DNA of 64,000 nucleotides from contig OX336389.2 in the NCBI GenBank assembly GCA_946902985.2, positions 788,764,979 through 788,828,978 of the forward strand, given 5' to 3'. Shown here piece by piece: positions 50,555 to 62,040 of the stretch (its first letter is position 1; the number at the start of each line of letters is the position of its first letter). A program made the translations under genes and the position numbers. The notes below the pieces were generated by a model, which worked only from the letters and a program-made list of their open reading frames with translations, made no database searches and was not told the origin of the DNA. This stretch comes from Meconema thalassinum. Its lineage: Eukaryota; Arthropoda; Insecta; Orthoptera; Tettigoniidae.

Positions 50555-52551
50555 ATGGATATACATGATTTACTTAGTGATAAAGAACGCTATGATGAAA
50601 TTGTTGGTGGAAGTAACAATTCAGTTATAGACTTTGTTTATGAAAGTGATCATGGCAGCAATGCCAAGCAGGACAGCTGTGCGCCAGTGAATCTGAACAT
50701 GAAGTTGATGAGGTTAATATATCGTTAGGGATGTGACTTGATGTTTATAAGGGGAAGGATGGTACTGTGTGGTACAAAAGTTTCATTCGCCAGGGGCCAC
50801 ACCAGAACACAAAATATTATTCATTTACCAGGTCCCAAAGGAGAAGCTATTGATTGTTTGGAGTTAATGGTAGATGATAGGATAACTGATCTTATTGTAG
50901 GATATACAAACATTTACATTGAGAGTGTGAAGTCCAAATTTTCTAGAGATAGAGAAACTGCAGAAACTAACAAATTAGAAATAAAAGCTTTGTTTGGACT
51001 TCTGTACCATGCTGGTATGCTGCGATCAGCGCATCTCAACACAAGGGATCCTTGGGCCACCGATGGCAGTGGGATTGACATTTTCATTGCAACGATATCC
51101 AGGAAAAGATTTTTCTTTCTCTTTAGATGCATTCGATTTGACGGTATTATTTCTAGAGATCAGAGATGTTCGACCGATAAACGTACGCCCTTACGAGAAG
51201 TTACTTAAATATTCAAGCAGAACATACAGAATGCTTACGCAAACAGTGAATATGCCACCATTGATGAGAAGCTAGAGCTTTCTAGTGGTCGCTGCGGTTT
51301 TAGACAGTATTTGCCAAACAAGCCAGCCAAATACGGCATCAAGATATTTTTATTAGCTGATGCTCGTACATTCTACACAAGTAATTTAGAGGTTTATGTT
51401 GGCCAACAGCTGGAAGGTCATTTCGTTAGGATAATAGTGCACATGCTATAATGAAGCGGCTATTATTTCCAATTGATTGCACTGGGAGGGACATAACCGT
51501 GGACAATTGGTTAATGAGTGTGCCATTGGTAAATGATTTACTGAAGAGTCACAGGACCCTGTGTAGGCTGGTTAAAGCGCAGCGTTAGGTCATGGGGCCA
51601 AGCACTCTGTTGACTTGGTAGACGCGTGGGTTCGAGCCCCACCTTTGGCTGTCCTTGAAATGGTTTCCCATGGTTTCTCCATTTTCAACAACAAGCAAAT
51701 TCTGTGACGGTACCTTCTGATACGCCACGGCCACTTCCTTCCACATCCTTGCCCACTTTCAGTCATCTTCATCCATTCCATCTCTCATCCCGATGCGCAG
51801 GTTGCCCACGGGCAACGACTTGAAAGATCTGCACTCAACCTCTCCGAAGACCACACACACAAAAAAAAAATCCTCTAAGGGCAAATAAATGTGAAGTACG
51901 TCCTGAACTCGAATCTTCCAAAGGTCGAGAATAGTTTTCATTGGTGTTTTGCTTCACAAATTTGGTCACGCTTACATCATACGTTCCAAGAAATGGAAAA
52001 GTGGTATTACATGCTCCCACTATGCAGTGTGATAATGATATAGACCTTGACACTGGAGAACAGAAGAAAGCTGTGATCATGACTTTTTACGATAAAACCA
52101 AGGGAGGTGCGGACACTGTTAATAAGTTATGTGGGTCATACACAGTGTCCAGGAAGTCCTTCTGCTGGCCATTGACAATATTGTTTGGATATCTCAACAT
52201 TGCTGGAATAAATGCATTTGTCATTCATAAGGCTAATAACACTGGAACATTGGTGCTCCATGCAAAGACATTTTTGGAAGACATTTCCTTAGAGCTGACC
52301 AAAGAACACATTGCGCTACGAGCTACACTAACTTCTCTGCCATCAGATCATCGAGCCCGAATAAAGCGTTTGATCACAGTTTTGAATGGAGTATTTGAAG
52401 AACAGGGAGATAGCCAACCAAAAGAAAACCGCCAAGCTGTACGGTGTGAAGAATGCCCCAAGAAGAAAGATCGTAAACACAAATGTTGTGTGTAATGTGC
52501 AACAAACTGATTTGTAAACAACATGTTTATCCCATTTGTCAGTGCTGTTAC
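50555..52551 (+). pseudogene. piggyBac transposase
   Basis: It begins at ATG 50555 ('MDIHDLLSDKERYDEIVGG', an acidic N-terminus). After a shift comes the core frame 50738-51208 ('VDDRITDLIVGYTNIYIESV', 'LFGLLYHAGML'). 'TIDEKLELSSGRCGFRQYLP' (first catalytic Asp) and 'YGIKIFLLADARTFYTSNLE' follow in another frame near 51250-51420. 'TVDNWLMSVPLVNDLL' (second Asp) sits at 51500, right before the SINE. The last part (51941-52495) has 'DKTKGGADTVNKLC' (third Asp) and 'LNIAGINAFVIHKANN'. The Cys-rich C-terminus is finished in a shifted frame ('CVMCNKLICKQHV'). The three Asp are kept, but shifts and the SINE disable it. Confidence 0.88.
51563..51870 (+). mobile_element. tRNA-headed SINE in piggyBac
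   Basis: The head has 'ggttaaagcgcagcg' (A-box region) and B box GGGTTCGAGCCCC. The body contains 'gaaatggtttcccatggttt' and 'ggcaacgacttgaaagatct'. The tail is a run of ten A (51861-51870). It interrupts the transposase between the second and third catalytic Asp. The family differs from the SINE at 34411. Confidence 0.85.
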
Positions 52552-52745
52552 CAATCACTTCTGATTGTAAGGAATAGATTTGATCATTCTATTGTAATGT
52601 GTAATTTGTGTAATATATCGGAACAATTGTTCGTCTTTGTCATTGTCGCATCAATAAAAACTTTTTATTAGATCTATTGCAAGTAATTTACAATAGTCAT
52701 ATAACTGAATACCATGTTTCACGTTGACGTTTTAAGCAGAATAAA

Positions 52746-52951
52746 TGTTGGAATATGTGACCATGATTTGTGTTGGTCACACTGTTAATCAGTAAACCTG
52801 CTCCATAGAGATATGTTTCTCTTTTGTTTTTTGTTCTGGTGTGTATAAAAGAATGTTGTATCACCTTGTTCGTTCAGTTCTGTTCTAGTATATGTCAAGT
52901 ACATTAAACATGTGTTCCATTTCAATTGCCTGTGTGCCTCGCAATCCTACA
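52746..52951 (+). repeat. Copia-2 5' LTR
   Basis: It holds a TATA box (TATAAAA at 52844-52850) and ends CCTACA. The expected promoter lies here. Confidence 0.93.
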
Positions 52952-52965
52952 GGTTATGGGTCCAG
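52952..52965 (+). promoter_or_regulatory. Copia-2 primer-binding site
   Basis: GGTTATGGGTCCAG directly abuts the LTR. It fits the internal part of initiator-Met tRNA used by Copia elements. Confidence 0.9.
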
Positions 52966-53051
52966 CCACGAATCCACTGTGCGAATATAAAGTGCGTATG
53001 ATAGACTGCTCGTTATATGAACTGTGAATTTCGCTACGTATCGAAATCAAC

Positions 53052-53800
53052 ATGTCTGCAACCAGCACCTCGTTACCGGCTATAGATAAGCTGCGAGGTA
53101 GTCTAAATTATGTGGATTGGCGATTCGAGATGGAAAACGTCCTAAGACTCGAAGATCTGTGGAGCTGTATAGTTGGCTACCCGGATGGAGATACTACAAC
53201 AACTGCGAAGAAAGCAAAAGACGAAAGTCGGGCTAGGGCCAGACTTAACCTCATGGTGGATAAATCAATTTTCCCAATCGTCATGCCTTGTAAGACTGCG
53301 AAGGAAGTCTGGGAAGCTCTTGAAAAGGCCTACTCAGATAAAGGAGTGAATCGGCGGATCGTCATCTTGAAGAAATTGTGCAAAGTTAAATTAAAGCACT
53401 ACAAGACGATGGAAGAGTATGTTAGTGAGGTTATGGGACTTGCTCAGCAACTTGTGTCTATGAATAAGGCACTGGACGACGAGTTTGTGGCAGCTCTTAT
53501 GCTGAAAGGTCTACCAGATGAGTTTCAGCCTATGATTATGGCTCTGGAAAGTTCCGGAACAGACCTTACTGCAGACACAGTCCGAACCAAGTTGCTACAA
53601 GATACTACGTGGAGTGGGAAAAGTACTTCCAAGCCATCCAAGGGTTCTGTTCTGTTTTCACGAGAAGACAAGACAAGACGAAGAAGAAGCCCTTCTGCTG
53701 GAAATGCAAGAAGCCAGGACACTGGAAGCGGGATTGCAGGAAAGAGAAGATGCAGAGCTCAACTCAACAGAAGTCAAAGAAAGACAAGATGATGCTGGCA
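53052..53800 (+). pseudogene. Copia-2 gag with zinc knuckle
   Basis: ATG 53052 opens a gag of about 210 aa: 'LPAIDKLRGSLNYVDWRFEM', 'MPCKTAKEVWEALEKAY' and 'LMLKGLPDEFQPMIMALE'. A frameshift near 53680 moves the nucleic-acid-binding knuckle 'CWKCKKPGHWKRDC' into the next frame (53609-53866). Gag packages the element RNA into particles. The rest of the domain looks complete. Confidence 0.88.
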
Positions 53801-54395
53801 ACCGATGGACATGCATTAAGTGCATGGGCCTCTACAGGGGCCTGGTTCATTGACTCGTGCTACTAAGCATATGAGTTCAAGCGAGACTGCGATGGTGAAC
53901 TTCACTGCTGGTCCTAATGTGGAGATCAGTACTGCAAACAATCAAAAATTGTATGGCCAAGGATCTGGTAATGTAACTGTTCAATTAGAAAATGGTATTT
54001 CACAAACCTTGTCCAATGTAGAATATGTTCCTGGTCTCACTGCTAATCTTTTATCTGTGTCTGCTGCTACTCAAAAGGGTTTTGTTGTGGTATTCACCGA
54101 CAATACTTGTGAAGTTTATGATAGTGAAAACTTTGTTGCTACAGGTAATGTAGCACTGACTGCGAGTAATGTGGGGGGTGTTTACCAAGTCAATGCTCTC
54201 AGTGCTCAAGCTAATATTTGTACAGAGGACTCAGAATATTTATGGCATAAACAACTAGGCCATCTTAACAACCACAGTATGAAGTTGTTAAGAGATGGTC
54301 TCACTCAAGGAATTAATTTCTCAGATAATGGTTTTAAAAAGTGTTTTTCATTTGCTGAAGGTAAACAGGCTAGAAAACCAGTCAAGTAAGAGTAA
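53800..54395 (+). pseudogene. Copia-2 protease and pre-integrase region
   Basis: The aspartic protease site starts 'WFIDS' and then loses a base, so the expected D-S-G-A turns into another frame. The protease continues in the 53820-54389 frame ('TKHMSSSETAMVNFTAGP', 'LSNVEYVPGLTANLLSVSAA'). The GAG-pre-integrase zinc module follows ('YLWHKQLGHLNNHSM'). Near its end the second Cys pair is damaged ('KKCFSFAEGK', usually C-x2-C). A stop at 54389 is bypassed in another frame. Confidence 0.88.
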
Positions 54396-55434
54396 AACTG
54401 TATGTAAAAATAAGCTAGATCTTATTCATTCAGACTTATGTGGGCCTATGCCAGTTCCATCTTGGAGCAATGCTCGCTATTTCTTGACCTTTATTGATGA
54501 TCATTCTAGAAAGGTTTTTGTGTATTTCCTTGCTAAGAAAAGTGATGTTTTGGATTGCTTTATTGATTTCAAGGCAGAGGTTGAGAATCAATGTGAAAGA
54601 TCTATTAAGGTCCTACGTGCTGCTAATGGTGGTGAATTTTGTAGCAAAGCTTTTGAGAGGTTACTTAAATCAGAAGGTATTCAGCATCAAACTACAACTA
54701 GCTATTCTCCACGGCATAATGGTGTAGCTGAACCCATGAATAGAACATTACTTGATAAATGTAGAGCCATGACGAGCGAGTCTAAAGTAGATAAACGCAT
54801 GTGGGCTGAAGCAATAAATACAGCAGCCTATCTTGTAAACAGGTCCCCAACCAGAAAAATTCCAGGTATAGTTCCAGAGGAGATCTGGACTGGTAACAAG
54901 GTCAATATGGAGCATCTAAGAATTTTTGGTTGTGTAGCACAAGTTCATTTCCCTGATCAAAGGAGAAACAAGTTGGATCCTAAAAGTGAAAAACACATTT
55001 TCTGTGGTTATTGTGAGGACAGTAAAGCCTATAGATTCATGCATCCTGTTACTTATCAACTTGTTAAGTCCAGGGATGCACAGTTCTTTGAAGATGTGTT
55101 CCAGGAGGTGTCTGATGTGTCTCCAGGTAATGTTGGCCCATCCTTGCAGATTAATGAACCTGCAATGTTGCAGATCTCAGTTCCCACTGTCAGTGAGGCA
55201 GAACCTGACAACTCAGAGGATGGGGTAGAGTGCATTTTGGAACTTGAAAGCGTATCGCCCATTAGCAGTGCTGGTGTGGCTGAGACTGTTGACTCAGCTG
55301 ATTTAAGCTATGACCCTAGTGGAACAGATTCAGACTGCAGTGATTCTGTGGGCCTGCCACCATCGTCAATGAGCCAATGGAGGGGGATGCCGAAGGTAAT
55401 CAAAGGTATCCTAGGCGCCAACAAAAGCCCGTAG
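54390..55434 (+). pseudogene. Copia-2 integrase core
   Basis: The frame 54295-55434 carries the integrase core: 'LIHSDLCGPM' (first catalytic Asp kept), 'YFLTFIDDHSRK', 'LRAANGGEF', where relatives have D-N-G-G, so the second catalytic Asp is Ala, and 'SPRHNGVAEPMNRT' (Glu kept). It continues with 'LRIFGCVAQVHFPDQRRNKL' and 'IFCGYCEDSKAYRF', the usual extension into the acidic linker ahead of RT. Integration function is predicted lost. Confidence 0.9.
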
Positions 55435-57032
55435 ACATGTCAGACTATGTGACGTACTTTACTCTCACTGATGACTCTGAACCTAGTACAGTTAAGGAGG
55501 CACTGTCCATGCCTGATAGGGTTAAGTGGGAGCAGGCTATGGAAAGAGAAATGGAGTTACTTCAGTTAAATGACACCTGGGATCTAGTTGATAAACCCCA
55601 GGGCAAGAATGTTGTCAGTACTAAGTGGGTTTTCAAAGACACTCTAATGGTAACATCCAAAGGTATAAAGCCAGACTTGTGGCCAGGGGCTTCACCCAAA
55701 GGTACGGAGTAGATTTTACAGAAACATTCTCTCCTGTTGTTCGACACAGAACGTTAAGGATGCTGCTTGCCTTGGCTGTCCAAACAGATCTGAAGATGGT
55801 ACATTGGGATGCTGAATCTGCTTTCCTCAATGGAAAGTTAGTTGAAGAGAAAGCCAGAAAGTTTTGTCAAGAAAGGTTCAGAGCATAAAGTTTGCAAGTT
55901 AAAAAAATCTATTTATGGCTTAAAACAATCTTCTCATTTGTGGAATGAGAGAGCTCTTGTCAAATTGGGTTACAAAAATTGTGCTGATGAACCCTGTGTG
56001 CACTTTAAGAAACAAGCCCAAGGTTTGGTAATTATTGCATTATATATGGATGATTTCATTGTGGCTTATAATGATGAGTATGAGATCAAGTCATTGAAGA
56101 CCTGTATTGATAAAGAATTTAAGGTACGAGATCTTGGATCAATTTCTTATATTTTAGGTATTAAAGTAAGGCAAGATGAGAAGAATGGTACAATGTATCT
56201 TAGCCAAGAGCAGTACATCAGTGAGATTGCAAAGAAATATGGTACGCACGATGCACGTCCCATTGGTATTCCTTTGGAAACTAAACCAAATCTTGGTGTT
56301 TCTGATATAGAAACTAGTGATCTTCCTTATAGAGAACTCATAGGTTCACTCATGTATTTAAGTGTTTGCACGCGTCCAGATATAAGCTATGCGATATCAT
56401 ATCTCAGTCAATTTAATCATTGTTACAATGAATCTCACTGGTCTGTTGCAAAGCGAGTGCTGCGTTATTTAAATTGCACAAAAGACTTGTCACTTAAGTA
56501 TGTCAGGAATGGAGGTCAATTCATGGGATTTGTTGATGCTGACTGGGCTAATGATAGCACTGACCGGAAATCATACAGTGGTTTTGTGTTCAAAATGGCA
56601 GGTGGTGCTGTATCATGGGGGGCTCAAAAGCAAAAATGCATTTCCTTATCATATCCTGAAGCAGAATATGTTGCACTGAGTGAAGGTGTAAGAGAAGCTG
56701 TTTGGTTGAAACGTGTTTTGTCTAACTTTATGGATCTCAAGTCACCCATCATATTATTGAGTGATAGTCAATCAGCTCAAAAACTGGCCAAAAATCGAGT
56801 CCACCATAAATTTCACTATGATAGATATGCTTTGGATTCTAAAGTCATATACATCAAATATGAGGAGACTTCAAAAATGACTGCAGACATCCAAACAAAG
56901 GCTCTTCCTAAGCCTAAACACATTTATTTTTGTAAAGACTTGAGTCTTGAATCATGTCCTCTACTCCCACAGGTTTTAGGTGTGTTGGAATATGTGACCA
57001 TGGTTTGTGTTGGTCACACTGTTAATCAGTAA
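55377..57032 (+). pseudogene. Copia-2 reverse transcriptase and RNase H
   Basis: RT begins 'VKWEQAMEREMELLQLNDTW' and 'VSTKWVFK' (55377-55712). After a one-base shift it continues 'YKARLVARGFTQRYGVDFTE' and 'WDAESAFLNG' (55625-55888, first catalytic Asp). A small deletion and shift follow near 55850. The long frame 55842-57032 then gives 'KLKKSIYGLKQSSHLWN', 'ALYMDDFIVAY' (catalytic Y-M-D-D intact), 'YRELIGSLMYLSVCTRPDI' and RNase H ('GFVDADWANDSTDRKSYSGF', 'AEYVALSEGVREAVWL'). The last codons run into the 3' LTR. Confidence 0.9.
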
Positions 57033-57193
57033 ACCTGCTCCATAAAGATATATTTCTCTTTTGCTTTTTGTTTTGGTGTGTATAAAAGAATGTTGTATCA
57101 CCTTGTTCGTTCAGTTCTGTTCTAGTAAATGTCAAGTACCGTACATTAAACGTGTGTTTCATTTCAATTGCCTGTGTGCCTCGTAATCCTACA
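56983..57193 (+). repeat. Copia-2 3' LTR
   Basis: Matches the 5' LTR with a 5-bp insertion ('cgtac') and scattered substitutions. TATAAAA is at 57081-57087. Confidence 0.93.
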
Positions 57194-57240
57194 ATAAATA
57201 CATTTAGTACACATTATAACAAATAGTTCTGTGAAGAACT

Positions 57241-57988
57241 ATATAGGCTATTTTCATATATCCTACTTATGTTAATTGCCTCTATCATTAAACAAAATTT
57301 CAGTTTGATTGCTGTAATAGATTTTTAGATATTGAGAACCGACTAAATATTTCGGATGGTCACCATGTTGGATTGTTTGTATGTAGGCCATAGAGTTATG
57401 TACTAATAGATGACAATTATTGTGTAGGTTCATTATTCAAACGTTGACTTTTATAGCATGATTAGGACACAAGAAATAAAAACGTAATTTTAAAATTTCA
57501 CACAACCACCATATTGAGGTTATGTAAACAATTGAACTAAATTATATATCAGTGCATTATAATGTGGTTAAACATTTGCTGTACCAAGTTTCACTGCATT
57601 CGGATGGTTAAATCGCGAGAAATGTCTATTTAAATGTTTCAATTTTACTTGGCCGCCATGTTCGTTTTGTAGTTAACAGGTGTTTGAAAGTCACATAGGT
57701 GAACGTCTAGTAGTGCCCTTTATCACCGTACAAAATTTCAGACTGATATGATTAACAGTTTCGGAGATATAGAAAGCTGGTGAAATACTTCGCACAGCCA
57801 CCCTGTTTTATTGGTGAGACGTAATAAAATTTGAAGGGCACAGTCGGGGATGGCCGAAATAGTACTATGACCTTACTGAGTTTCATTGAAATCACTCCAG
57901 CCCTTTAGAAGTTATTAGAGGTGGGGGGACACAGACGCACACACACACGGACAAAAGGTGATCTCATAAGCCTATTTTTTCATATAGG
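57241..57988 (+). repeat. Dispersed repeat R750, right copy
   Basis: Homologous to 4315-5064 in the same orientation, and longer at the end ('cactccagccctttagaag', a CA-rich 'cacacacacgga', 'ggtgatctcataagcctatt'). It starts 'ATATAGGCTATTTTCATATA' and ends 'CCTATTTTTTCATATAGG', so a related A/T motif marks both ends. It lies inside the piggyBac borders. No protein is encoded. Confidence 0.75.
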
Positions 57989-58253
57989 AAAATATGCTAC
58001 AAGTGGATATACAGTAAACCTACATTTCTGTAGATTCATACCTAGTACGAAGGAATGAGATGCATAACAATTTTTTATTTTCTACCCACAATATTATTAC
58101 TAAAATTTGATATTAATACGAACATGGCATTTTGCTTCTTGAAAAGAGAGGAGAGTATTACATATGGTATTTCATAATGATAAAATGGATGGGTAAAATT
58201 TACCCAGCGCGCACCCATACGTTACGAAGCAGATGCACGTCCTTATAGGTTAA

Positions 58254-58947
58254 ACTGTATTTCAAAGTAGAATATATTCTTATTATATGTTTTTCTCACT
58301 TAATGAAAAAAATATTATCATTTGACATGTTGCTTGAAAGCCATCTCCTCAATAACATGGCTCAAAATCTGATCATTCAGTGAAAAGTTAGCTGGATTCA
58401 TTTGTAAGGAATTGACATGTGTGTCATCTAAAATTGATAAAAAAATATGATATTGATTTTATACTTGTAGGCTTATACCAGTCCTTGTATAGGCAGGAGC
58501 AATGGGCTCTGGGAGCGCTTTTAGCTTTGGGGGCAGAGCAAAAACCTATGATTGACTGTCACATTGTGCAGTAACATCACTGCATAGGGCTGGCCACATT
58601 GATCTAGTTGCCCAGCAATTATGTGGCGTGTTCACTCCATAGGATAACTTAGGTGATGTGGATAATAATAATGTTGTCATTACTGTAAGCTAATTTTTAA
58701 TTGGCTTGTGAAACATCAAGCTGCATCTCAAGCAATATCAGCTCATTAAATATCGTTCTATATTCCTTTTAGGAAAGATGGCCTAGATGTTTAGGTGCTT
58801 AAACTATAATCACCACCACTTACTTGTTTCTATATATTATTATTTATTTTGGCATATTAATTTTGGTCTCCTACTATGACTTAACTTAAGTATAGCCTCT
58901 AGTGTACTTTTCTGTTCAAGAAGGATATTTCTTTTTGATTTTTGGTT
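58254..58947. other. Unassigned sequence
   Basis: AT-rich flank of piggyBac, no gene recognised. Confidence 0.5.
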
Positions 58948-59215
58948 GACTGTGTGGCGCAACGGAAATTTTATCGCCTGCTGTGCCAAATGTAGTGGGC
59001 TTGAATCCCTCTGCAGTAAGTAGGCATTTGGAGGTGCTTAAATGCAAATGAGCCATTTCATTAGATTTACTTGATCGTTAAAGATCCCCTTCAGGACAAA
59101 ATTCAGGCGCCCCCAGCGCCTGTGAAGCCACAGTAGTAAAAAGGGTCGTAAAAACCTTAGCAGTATTATTATTATGATTATTATATTATTATTTTCTTTT
59201 TGATTACTGATTCTG
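58948..59215 (+). mobile_element. tRNA-derived SINE with (ATT)n tail
   Basis: The head has an A-box-like 'tgtgtggcgcaacgg' and a B-box-like GGGCTTGAATCCC. The body has 'ggaggtgcttaaatgcaaat' and 'cgcccccagcgcctgtgaag', and it ends in ATT/TTA repeats. Confidence 0.8.
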
Positions 59216-59724
59216 ATTGTCGGATTTGATGCATCTTTCTTGTACAGTACAATATGTAGCCTACACCCGTGTAAGAGCTCTAGATTGTTTTATTGATTGT
59301 GAACGTAATGATTATCAACATAGTCATTCACAAAGATATAAGAGTTTGATGACATTCTAACAGACTACCATGCCTCTAGATTTAACAAAGAAATGAATTA
59401 CTGTGGATTTACAATAATATTTATGCCGTTTGATTACAGAAAAATGAAAATACAGCATCCTCTTCTCACCATGTGACTTTGGTTTTAATGATAGAATGGT
59501 GCATTCATGACTAACATATTTGCAAGTTCAAAGAGAATTATTCAAATCATCTTTGAAATATGGTACCGGTAGTTTCTAACTCCACAATCTTTATCTCTTA
59601 TTCATGTTACTACACTCAAGCGACTGATGATAACAGTTTTGAGGTCACTCCCATACGAGTATAATGTAAGCATTGATTCCTAATGATATTAATAAATAAT
59701 AATATTATTGGTTTTACATACCTT
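59216..59724. other. Unassigned sequence
   Basis: No gene or repeat recognised. Confidence 0.5.
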
Positions 59725-59885
59725 TTAACTACTGCAACTTGTAGAGATGCCAAAGTGGTGGAATTTTGCCATGAAGGGGCTGTTTAATGTGCCGGTAAAT
59801 TTACTGACTCGGCTCTTTTGCATTTAAGCACCCTTAAATGGCAACTGACTGCACCTGGATTCGAGCCCACAACCATTCAAGAAAT
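59725..59885 (-). mobile_element. Second SINE of the same family, minus strand
   Basis: The minus strand has 'gtgggctcgaatcc' (B box) and 'gggtgcttaaatgcaaaaga', as in the SINE at 58948. The tRNA head is incomplete and the 3' body differs. Confidence 0.7.
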
Positions 59886-60439
59886 ATATATGGGCAGATG
59901 ATCTAGATTTAACACGCCTTAAAACAACAACTACAAACCATGTAATAATATCTTATTACTACCTCATGCAGTTATAATACAGCACAGTATTTTAAAATGC
60001 TAGTATTGTATTCAATGATGGCACGCTTCGATACGGAACGTTGGTCAGCCCTGTGAAGCCTTGCCGATACCCAATCCACTTCCCTTACCTTTCAGGCCAT
60101 GCTAAGAAGGCTGATGGGCTCCCAAGATCCCTCACTTCCCCGGGTGTGCTCAGGTGTGCATCCCTGATTTACGCTATTGTTGTAATGAACTATACCAAGT
60201 TTCACAAAAATCACATTATTCTGTGATGAATTAGAGGAATTCATGTACTAGGTACATGTGTACCATCTATTACTGTATTTGTTTCGAATGCAATTACTTC
60301 AAAAGCTCGCTATGGTAGAATTTTACAATTCAAAGTGTTTTCATATTTAAACACATAAAAAGTATTAACAACAAACTATGCTACACTTACAGAAGCTTAA
60401 TACACCAACAGAATATAATATATAATATTACTTATCCGG
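59886..60439. other. Unassigned sequence
   Basis: No recognised gene. A 61-codon frame at 60041 has no known motif. Confidence 0.5.
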
Positions 60440-62005
60440 CAGACTCTCACGAATACGACCTCAAAATGAAATTCCTTGGAGAAATCTCTGAGCCCTTTGA
60501 AATATGTACGGGCGTTCGTCAAGGAGACGGCATGTCCCCTATTCTGTTTAACTTAGTTCTAGACAAAGTTATTAGAGAAGGGTGTGAACATCGGAAATTT
60601 GGAAAGCAAGGTCAATGTGAAATGTTTAGCATTTGCTGATGATCTAGCAATCATTACTGAGACCAAGGATGAAACAAAATATGCCAAACAGAGACTACAC
60701 AATATAGCATCAAAGGTAGGTCTCCAGATATCATTCGAGAAAACCAAGTAAATAGAATATCTACATCAAAATAGCAAATGAACTACGCTATAGTTGGAAA
60801 ATGGCACAATTTCACAGGTTTCCTCCTTCTAATATCTTGGAGAAATCATACTACCATCAGGACTAGGCAGCTGTGCCAATGTAGAAAGAACCACCGAACT
60901 CCATAAGGCGTACAGACTGACATAGAATTACTACAACAAACGAGTCATATCGCGTAATGCAAAATTACGATACTACAAGACAGTTGTATTGCCGGAAGCT
61001 GTTCACTGACAGGTTCACGGATGCCGTACGGAAGCGACGCCTGAATTTCTATGGCCATATCTACAGAATGAACAGCGACAGACTAACTAAGAGATTATTC
61101 AAAGTACCGTATATACCCGAATGTAAGACGACCCCGAATATAAGACGAGGCCTAGTTATCAACTGCCTCTTACAGATTTTTTCAAAAAAATACTCGCCAA
61201 CTCATAACTTGCACAATATATGCCCTTAAGGTCGTGCTTTCTTTTTTATAACGTCTCGTGTTATCGGAAATCCCTCTGCCCGCTTTTCCAAGACATACTC
61301 TATAATTTCTTTGTTCAAGAATGGGAGACGTTATTAAATTAAGATATGTTGATCATTCAATTACCGGTACTGCTCGTAAAACTGACTGGTTGTTCTTGTA
61401 AAGATTGTTTAAAAACATATTTCCATACGCCTTCGAATGTATAATTTATCCGCTTGACATGTATGCGTAAATCCTAACCTCAAAATGTATGCTATTCGTA
61501 TATGCATGGTAATTAAACATAACAAACCATATTTTAAACTTCATTACTGCATTGATTCATTGCGAGTTACAAGATGCCAACACCACATACTACTTTGCAA
61601 ATAATAACAATTTTTAAAAACAAAACAACAAAAAAAAACATTTTTTTTTTAAATCCTCAATATAAGACGACCCCAAATTTTTGTAACACAAAAAGTGGGA
61701 AAAAACCTCGTCTTACATTCGGGTATATACGGTAATCAACTCAAAGAAGGTCCAAGATAAAATGGCTAGAAGAAACTAAGGCGGACCTCCAAAAAATGAA
61801 TATCACAGACGACATCATAGACAATCGTGGAGCTTTTAGAACTAAAGTAGCCAACCATAAATTTAGGGAGAAACCCATAAAGATAAATGGTAGGAAGAGG
61901 TCAACAGATCGCAAGATGCAACACAGTGCATTTATGAGGAGATTTTGGGAGGACAAGAAGGCGAAAACCACCAGGCCAACTAACAAGTTCAAACGCGCTC
62001 TCTGA
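60440..62005 (+). pseudogene. LINE-F reverse transcriptase fragment
   Basis: The sequence opens at about 60460 with 'EPFEICTGVRQGDGMSPILF' and 'NLVLDKVIREG'. One shift follows, then 'KVNVKCLAFADDLAIITETK' with the catalytic F-A-D-D intact (about 60610-60750). After stops come 'RFTDAVRKRRLNFYGHIYRM' (60957-61100) and, beyond the MITE, 'WLEETKADLQKMNITDDIID' and 'HSAFMRRFWEDKKAKTTRPT', ending at 62005. The fingers of RT and the endonuclease are missing. The C-terminal tail is longer than that of LINE-A. Confidence 0.8.
61107..61732. mobile_element. 626-bp MITE with TA duplication
   Basis: The ends CCGTATATACCCGAATG and its exact inverse are flanked by TA (61105-61106 and 61733-61734). The right side adds 'aagacgaggttttttccca', and 'aatataagacgacccc' occurs as a direct pair near both ends. 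No transposase is encoded. TA duplication suggests a Tc1/mariner/pogo-type helper. Confidence 0.9.
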
Positions 62006-62040
62006 ATGGGCATAACGACGAAAGAAAGAAGAAACATTGG

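Larger units (their letters stand above)
52746..57193 (+). mobile_element. Copia-2 retrotransposon, near full length
   Basis: LTRs of 206 bp (52746-52951) and 211 bp (56983-57193) start TGTTGG and end CCTACA. The duplication ATAAA flanks the element (52741-52745 and 57194-57198). I count about nine substitutions and one 5-bp indel between LTRs, so roughly 95% identity and a moderately old insertion. All Copia domains are present in order but damaged. Confidence 0.95.
50262..58253 (+). mobile_element. piggyBac element with nested SINE, Copia-2 and R750
   Basis: TTAA stands at both borders (50262-50265 and 58250-58253). Terminal repeats start CCTGTTAGAATG and, inverted, CCTATAAGGACG. Subterminal palindromes 'GGGTATTTTTTACCC' and 'GGGTAAATTTTACCC' lie near each end. 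The transposase lies between. Without Copia-2 (plus one ATAAA) and the SINE the element is about 3.2 kb, still including an R750 copy. Confidence 0.85.
60440..62040 (+). mobile_element. LINE-F, 5'-truncated, interrupted by a MITE
   Basis: Part of an RT and a complete C-terminal tail on the + strand, split at 61105 by a TA-flanked MITE and ending near 62040. Confidence 0.82.
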
